Of a DNA stretch of 13,110 nt, positions 6,748 through 13,110 are shown one piece after another. This DNA is from Nocardia sp. (GTDB lineage Bacteria > Actinomycetota > Actinomycetes > Mycobacteriales > Mycobacteriaceae). The stretch is taken from the NCBI GenBank assembly GCA_013361595.1, contig JABFXT010000770.1:1-13110 (forward strand), given 5' to 3'. The notes beneath the pieces were generated by a model that saw nothing but the letters and a program-made list of their open reading frames with translations, did not search any database and was not told the origin of the DNA. The number at the start of each line of letters is the position of its first letter. The first letter of the stretch is position 1. Position numbers and translations under genes: made by a program.

Positions 6748-7393
6748 GGCTACCATGGTGAACATGGAATCGTGTGTTCGTCAAACCGAACAGATCACTC
6801 GTGAACCGAACAATGCTGCGCGAGGTCCTGCCGAGGGAGATCCGGACCGAACCCCACAGCAGGTGATCGCCGCCTCGCTGCGGCGCGAGCGCGTGCGCGC
6901 GGAGCTGTCACTGACCGAGGTGGCCCGGCGCGCGGGCATCGCGAAATCGACCCTCTCGCAACTCGAATCGGGTACCGGGAACCCCAGCCTGGAAACGCTG
7001 TGGGCGCTGTGCCTCGCCCTGGAGGTGCCCTTCTCGCGGCTGCTGGACCCGCCGCGCCCGCGCACCCGGGTGATCCGGGCCGCGGAAGGTCCGGCGGTGT
7101 TCGCCGCCGAGGCCGATTACCGGGCCACGCTGCTGGCGGTGAGCCCGACGGGAGTGCGTCGCGATATCTATCGGGTGGCCGCCGAGCCCGGGCACCGGCG
7201 TGCATCGCAGCCGCATGCGCCCGGGTCGGTCGAGCACGTACTGCTCGGCACCGGGCGCGCGCTCGTCGGGACGGCGGCAGACCCGGTGGAACTCGAACCC
7301 GGCGACTACATCGCCTACCCCGCCGACATACCGCATATCTTCGAAGCGCTGGTCCCGGACACGGTGGCCACACTGATCTCCGAATATCCCTGA
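6746..7393 (+). CDS. HTH (XRE-type) cupin transcriptional regulator, likely controls azlCD
   Basis: A one-component regulator with two domains. An N-terminal XRE helix-turn-helix spans about residues 40-101 (LRRERVRAELSLTEVARRAG, then KSTLSQLESGTGNP, then LETLWALCLALEVPFSRLL). A C-terminal single cupin barrel spans about 127-213, with the motif-1 remnant PHAPGSVEHVLLGTG and the motif-2 remnant PGDYIAYPADIPHIF. His157, Glu163, His164 and His197 are candidate ligands for a metal or small molecule. In this family the cupin senses the effector. The gene is divergent from azlCD and is flanked by repeated palindromes, which suggests autoregulation and control of export. The start is doubtful. From ATG 6746, 19 of the first 39 codons end in A or T, against 5 of the next 39, so GTG 6863 may be the true start (about 176 residues). 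No start has a clear ribosome site. Confidence 0.88.
   Translation: MATMVNMESCVRQTEQITREPNNAARGPAEGDPDRTPQQVIAASLRRERVRAELSLTEVARRAGIAKSTLSQLESGTGNPSLETLWALCLALEVPFSRLLDPPRPRTRVIRAAEGPAVFAAEADYRATLLAVSPTGVRRDIYRVAAEPGHRRASQPHAPGSVEHVLLGTGRALVGTAADPVELEPGDYIAYPADIPHIFEALVPDTVATLISEYP
6775..6792. promoter_or_regulatory. Palindromic operator copy 2, TGTTCG-N6-CGAACA
   Basis: TGTTCG (6775-6780) and CGAACA (6787-6792) repeat the dyad of 6727-6744 exactly in both half sites, with a different spacer (TCAAAC). Outer bases are also shared, since CGAACACA of copy 1 pairs with TGTGTTCG at copy 2 (6739-6746 with 6773-6780). It lies in the low-bias 5' part of the HTH-cupin frame. Confidence 0.6.
6807..6812 (+). 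promoter_or_regulatory. Extra operator half site CGAACA
   Basis: A third CGAACA occurs at 6807-6812, preceded by AAC as in copy 2 (AACCGAACA in both). The expected left partner (6795-6800, TCACTC) is degenerate. This may be a weak third binding site of the same regulator. Confidence 0.3.
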
Positions 7394-7408
7394 CGGGGTG
7401 GTATCTCG

Positions 7409-7425
7409 CGCGGGCTCGGCCCGCG
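7409..7425. terminator. Bidirectional hairpin between convergent genes
   Basis: CGCGGGC (7409-7415) and GCCCGCG (7419-7425) form a perfect 7-bp stem with a 3-base loop. It fills the 34-base gap between the convergent HTH-cupin and crotonase genes, so it could stop transcription from both sides. Confidence 0.55.
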
Positions 7426-7427
7426 GG

Positions 7428-8228
7428 TCAGTCCCCGGTGAAACGGGGTGCGCGCCGTTCCAGCACGGCCGCGACCGCTTCGTCGTGATCGGCGGTGTGG
7501 TGGGTGACGGCCTGCATGGCCGCGGAGAGTTCGAGCAGGGTCTCCAGGCTCTGCTGCTGACCCTCACGGAGCAGGCGTTTGGTCATCCGGAGCGCGTGTG
7601 GCGGATTGACGGCGATCTCCGCGGCGAGCCGATGGGCGGTATCGAGCAGTCGATCCGGTTCGACCACCTCGTTGACCATGCCCCATTCGAGTGCCGTGGC
7701 CGCGTCGATGGCGGCGCCGGTGAACGCCAGCTGGCTGGCGCGGGCCATGCCGACCGCGCGCGGCAGCAGCCAGGCGCCGCCGTCGCCGGGGATGAGGCCC
7801 AGGCGTACGAAACTCTCGGCGAAGGTCGCGGTGGTCGCCGCGATCCGCATATCGCACATCAGGGCCAGATCGCAGCCGGCGCCGATCGCCGGGCCGTTCA
7901 CCGCGGCGATGGTGGGGATCTCGCAGTGGTAGAGCGCCTTGGGGATGCGCTGGATCCCGTGCCGGTACCCCTGCCGCAACTGCGCCGGGGTGCCGGCGAA
8001 CATACCGGCTTTGTCCCGCATATGTTTCACATTGCCGCCGGCGCTGAACGCTGTCCCCGCGCCGGTGAGGATGGCCACCCGGATCGAATGATCGCGGTCG
8101 GCCGCGTGGACCGCGGATTCCAGGGCCTCGATCGTCGCCTCGTCGGAGATCGGGTTGCGTTGCTCGGGATTGTCGATGGTCCAGACGACGACGTCGCCGG
8201 TGCGCTCCACGCGCACGGGTGCGGTCAC
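7428..8228 (-). CDS. Crotonase (enoyl-CoA hydratase/isomerase) family protein
   Basis: A 266-residue crotonase-fold protein that would act on an acyl-CoA thioester. Oxyanion-hole segments are present: TAFSAGGNVKHM (59-70) and AAVNGPAIGAGCDLALMCD (108-126), with the long insertion MFAGTPAQLRQGYRHG between them. The two catalytic glutamates of classical enoyl-CoA hydratase (Glu144 and Glu164 of the rat enzyme) align with Asp120 and Phe140, so a plain hydratase is unlikely. Asp149, in LIPGDGG, may serve instead as in crotonase isomerases. Enoyl-CoA isomerase or another crotonase activity is as likely as hydration. The start is GTG 8228; TTG 8237 is a weaker alternative, and neither has a good ribosome site. 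It lies directly downstream of the DUF222-like frame on the same strand and faces the HTH-cupin gene. Confidence 0.85.
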   Translation of the reverse strand: MTAPVRVERTGDVVVWTIDNPEQRNPISDEATIEALESAVHAADRDHSIRVAILTGAGTAFSAGGNVKHMRDKAGMFAGTPAQLRQGYRHGIQRIPKALYHCEIPTIAAVNGPAIGAGCDLALMCDMRIAATTATFAESFVRLGLIPGDGGAWLLPRAVGMARASQLAFTGAAIDAATALEWGMVNEVVEPDRLLDTAHRLAAEIAVNPPHALRMTKRLLREGQQQSLETLLELSAAMQAVTHHTADHDEAVAAVLERRAPRFTGD

Positions 8229-8553
8229 GGGAAACAATGCCCGATCGGGTCGGTTCGGGCGAGCGCGCGGGTCGGTGCGCCGGGCGCGGACCGGTCCGCG
8301 CCGTGGTCTCGGTCGTGGATTCGGGGGTGCCGGCCGGCGCCGGGGCGGGTCGTTCGTTCCGGCCGGTACGGCGGGCCCGTTCTGCTGTCATCCGCACGGT
8401 GAGACCCATCAGGTTGCGAGTGCGTGATTCCAGCCGGGACAGCGATTCGGTGAGTTCGGTATCCGATACGGCGCCGAGATCGCCGGCGAGCAGGGTGTCG
8501 ACCGCCTGCTCCAGGGCGCCGATCTGGACCCGGAGCCAGCTATTCGAACACAT
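8229..8553 (-). pseudogene. Truncated DUF222/13E12-like N-terminal fragment
   Basis: From ATG 8553 the frame encodes about 50 residues like the N-terminus of DUF222/13E12 HNH-nuclease family proteins: IGALEQAVDTLLAGDL, VSDTELTESLSRLE, then a helix RNLMGLTVRMTAERARR. About 60 Pro/Arg/Thr-rich residues with no recognisable domain follow. The usual rest of the family (the DUF222 body and the H-N-H nuclease) is absent. The frame has no stop before the crotonase gene and stays open to 7564 in another frame inside it, where it no longer looks coding; I end the feature at the crotonase start. A TGA in a different frame overlaps the crotonase GTG (GTGA at 8228-8225), so a frameshifted ancestor could have been coupled to it. 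It could be a remnant, or a short active gene with an overlapping end. The start is supported by a -10 and a LexA-like box. Confidence 0.5.
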
Positions 8554-8559
8554 GTTCTA
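8544..8559. promoter_or_regulatory. LexA-like SOS box over the DUF222-like start codon
   Basis: TCGAAC-ACAT-GTTCTA matches the mycobacterial/nocardial SOS box TCGAAC-N4-GTTCGA at 11 of 12 arm positions (T for G at 8558). The ATG of the DUF222-like frame (8553-8551, minus strand) is inside the box. Members of the 13E12 family in Mycobacterium are known LexA targets, which supports the assignment. Confidence 0.6.
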
Positions 8560-8565
8560 ATTCTA
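8560..8565 (-). promoter_or_regulatory. -10 element for the DUF222-like gene
   Basis: On the minus strand TAGAAT lies exactly 12 to 7 bases before the ATG at 8553 and is a good TAnnnT -10. There is no Shine-Dalgarno, so the transcript would be leaderless. The adjoining SOS box would let LexA block the start site. No -35 resembling TTGACA is seen at 17 bases, nor the RecA-independent damage-promoter pattern. Confidence 0.5.
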
Positions 8566-11076
<2,511 letters not shown>

Positions 11077-11080
<4 letters not shown>

Positions 11081-11991
11081 CCGAAGCGCTGCACGAACTG
11101 TCCGCGCTGGACAAAGCGCATATTCTCGCCGGGGCCCTGCCCTGGTTGCAGAAATTCCGGGACAAGGTGGTGGTCGTCAAATACGGCGGCAACGCCATGA
11201 TCGACGACGGGCTCAAACGCGCGTTCGCCGCCGATATGGCCTTCCTGCGTACCGTCGGCGTACACCCGGTGGTGGTACACGGCGGTGGTCCGCAGATCTC
11301 GGCCATGCTGCAGCGTCTCGGGATGTCCGGGGAGTTCCGCGGCGGTTTCCGGGTCACCACACCCGAGGTGATGGATGTGGTGCGGATGGTGCTGTTCGGT
11401 CAGGTCGGCCGGGAACTGGTCGGGTTGATCAATGCCCACGGCCCGTACGCCGTCGGTATCTCCGGTGAGGACGCCCGGCTGTTCACCGCGACCCGCCGCA
11501 CCGTTTTCGTCGACGGCGCGGCCACCGATATCGGACTGGTCGGCGATGTCACCGACGTCCATCCGGATTCGGTGCTCGACCTGATCCGCGCGGGGCGTAT
11601 CCCGGTGGTCTCCACCATCGCCCCCGACGCCGACGGTGTGGTGCACAACATCAACGCCGATACCGCGGCCGCCGCGCTCGCCGAGGGGATCGGCGCCGAG
11701 AAACTGGTGGTGCTGACCGATGTCGAGGGCCTGTACACCGATTGGCCGGACCGGTCGTCGCTGACCAGCGTGATCGATACCGACGCGCTGGCCGACCTGC
11801 TGCCGTCGCTGGATTCGGGAATGGTGCCCAAAATGGAGGCATGTCTGCGCGCCGTCCGGGGCGGGGTACCGGGTGCGCACGTCATCGACGGTCGCGTACC
11901 CCATTCGGTACTGCTGGAGCTCTTCACCGGGGAGGGAATCGGGACCATGGTCACACTGCCGGCGAACGAGGAAAACGGAGTCAGAGCATGA
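11077..11991 (+). CDS. argB: Acetylglutamate kinase
   Basis: Phosphorylates N-acetylglutamate with ATP, the second and usually controlled step of the pathway. The 304-residue product belongs to the amino-acid kinase family: [10 protein letters not shown] (32-41) with Lys35 for phosphate binding, [11 protein letters not shown] (65-75), the substrate site [10 protein letters not shown] (91-100), [12 protein letters not shown] (191-202), LTDVEGLY (213-220) and MVPKMEAC near the end. About 25 residues precede the kinase core; such an N-terminal helix is typical of hexameric, arginine-inhibited kinases, so feedback inhibition by arginine is likely. The ATG overlaps the argJ stop by 4 bases and has no good ribosome site, so translation probably depends on coupling. 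Its own stop overlaps argD. Confidence 0.97.
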
Positions 11992-13110
11992 ACACTGCGG
12001 AACTGCGGCAACGTTGGTCGAACGTGATGATGCGCAACTACGCCACTCCGGAGGTCGTGCTGACCCGGGGGACCGGCGCGGTCGTGTACGACGCGGACGG
12101 CAACCGCTATGTCGATTTCGTGGGCGGTATCGCGGTGAACAGCCTCGGCCACGCGCATCAGGCGATTCTGAGCGCGGTGATGGACCAGCTCGGCACGCTG
12201 GGGCATGTCTCGAATCTGTACGGCAGCGAACCGGTGATCGAGCTGGCCGAGCGGTTGCTCGGGCATTTCGGTGACGGTGACGGCCGGGCGTTCTTCTGCA
12301 ACTCCGGTACCGAGGCCAACGAGGCCGCCTTCAAGATGGCCCGGCTCACCGGTCGGCGCAAGATCATCGCCTGTGACGAGGCGTTCCACGGCCGCACCAT
12401 GGGAGCGCTGGCGCTCACCGGCCAGCCGGCCAAGCGCGCGCCGTTCGAACCGATGCCGCCCGGTGTCGTGCACATCCCCTACGGCGATGCCCGGATCCTC
12501 GAGCGTGCGGTCGATTCCGATACCGCCGCGGTCTTCCTGGAACCGATGCTCGGCGAGAGCGGTGTCGTGGTCCCCCCGATGGACTATCTGGTCCGGGCCC
12601 GCGAGATCACCGCGCGGGCGGGCGCACTGCTGATCCTGGACGAGGTGCAGACCGGGATCGGCCGTACCGGCAAGATGTTCGCCCACCAGTCGTTCGGGAT
12701 CACGCCGGATGTCATCACCCTGGCCAAGGGGCTGGGTGCCGGTCTGCCGATCGGCGCGGTCCTGGCGACCGGGCCGGCGGCCGAGCTGTTCACCCCCGGT
12801 CTGCACGGCACCACCTTCGGCGGCAACCCGGTTTGCGCGGCCGCCGCGCTGGCTGTGCTCCGCACACTGGAAGAGGACGGGCTGCTCGAGCATGTCGAAT
12901 CGGTGGGTAAACGGCTCAGCGACGGTATCGCCGTACTCGAACATCCACTGATCGCCGATGTGCGGGGCGCCGGACTGCTGATCGGGATCGGTCTCACCGA
13001 TCCGGTCGCTCCACAGGTGGAGGCCCGGGCGCGGGCCGCGGGCTATCTGGTGAACCCTGCCAAACCCGATGTCATCCGGTTGGCGCCGCCGCTGGTGCTC
13101 ACCGAGACGC
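11988..13110 (+). CDS. argD: Acetylornithine aminotransferase (3' end outside window)
   Basis: PLP enzyme that converts N-acetylglutamate semialdehyde and glutamate to N-acetylornithine and 2-oxoglutarate; family members may also serve in lysine synthesis. The window holds 374 codons and no stop; family length is about 400, so only a short tail is missing. Features are [24 protein letters not shown] (27-50), the PLP-phosphate site [15 protein letters not shown] (102-116), [11 protein letters not shown] (131-141), [14 protein letters not shown] with Asp218 facing the pyridine nitrogen, and the Schiff-base Lys247 in [29 protein letters not shown] follows. The start ATG 11988 overlaps the argB stop, with GGAG 7 bases upstream. 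All key residues are intact. Confidence 0.96.
   Translation, partial: MNTAELRQRWSNVMMRNYATPEVVLTRGTGAVVYDADGNRYVDFVGGIAVNSLGHAHQAILSAVMDQLGTLGHVSNLYGSEPVIELAERLLGHFGDGDGRAFFCNSGTEANEAAFKMARLTGRRKIIACDEAFHGRTMGALALTGQPAKRAPFEPMPPGVVHIPYGDARILERAVDSDTAAVFLEPMLGESGVVVPPMDYLVRAREITARAGALLILDEVQTGIGRTGKMFAHQSFGITPDVITLAKGLGAGLPIGAVLATGPAAELFTPGLHGTTFGGNPVCAAAALAVLRTLEEDGLLEHVESVGKRLSDGIAVLEHPLIADVRGAGLLIGIGLTDPVAPQVEARARAAGYLVNPAKPDVIRLAPPLVLTET

Noticed and set aside
11400..12944. 514-codon open frame on the minus strand over argB and argD
   Set aside because: Antisense to two conserved enzymes with intact active sites; no recognisable protein features.

Overview
The window is very GC-rich DNA with tightly packed genes, strong G/C bias at third codon positions, GTG starts and short intergenic gaps. 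This fits an actinobacterium of the Mycobacteriales, most likely Nocardia or a close relative. Three things point there: a LexA-type site close to the mycobacterial/nocardial TCGAAC-N4-GTTCGA form, a DUF222/13E12-type fragment, and the actinobacterial argCJBD order. Genus is inferred; no rRNA or other marker is present.

Layout. Positions 1-241 hold no convincing gene. Then on the + strand come a GNAT acetyltransferase (242-799), an unrecognised multi-pass membrane protein (997-1692), a small VOC/glyoxalase-fold protein (1789-2208), a complete phosphoenolpyruvate carboxylase (2332-5133) and a split-barrel flavin/pyridoxamine-oxidase-like protein (5233-5724). Each looks like its own transcription unit; hairpins follow several of them, and the strongest overlaps the ppc stop codon. 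On the - strand lies a two-gene azlC-azlD branched-chain amino-acid exporter (6747-5753), divergent from an HTH-cupin regulator (to 7393). The divergent region carries two perfect copies of TGTTCG-N6-CGAACA plus a further half site, presumably that regulator's operators. A convergent crotonase-family gene (8228-7428) follows. Upstream of it is an N-terminal DUF222/13E12-like reading frame (8553 downward) whose start codon lies inside a LexA-like box.

The last third is the arginine biosynthesis operon argC-argJ-argB-argD (8802 to the window end, argD cut). Its genes overlap by 4 bases (ATGA) and would be translationally coupled. Upstream of argC is a 10-bp-phased array of ARG-box half sites overlapping a -10 element placed for a leaderless transcript. 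Together these four enzymes turn glutamate-derived N-acetylglutamate into N-acetylornithine, with ArgJ recycling the acetyl group. The rest of the operon (argF, argR, argG, argH) would be expected beyond the right edge.

A recurring theme is apparent leaderless starts. ppc, argC and the DUF222-like frame each have a -10-like hexamer exactly 12 to 7 bases before the start codon and no Shine-Dalgarno sequence; the flavin-barrel gene has one shifted by a single base. No CRISPR array, insertion sequence, tRNA or rRNA was found. The most interesting candidates for follow-up are the AzlCD/HTH-cupin operator cluster and the truncated SOS-controlled DUF222-like gene.
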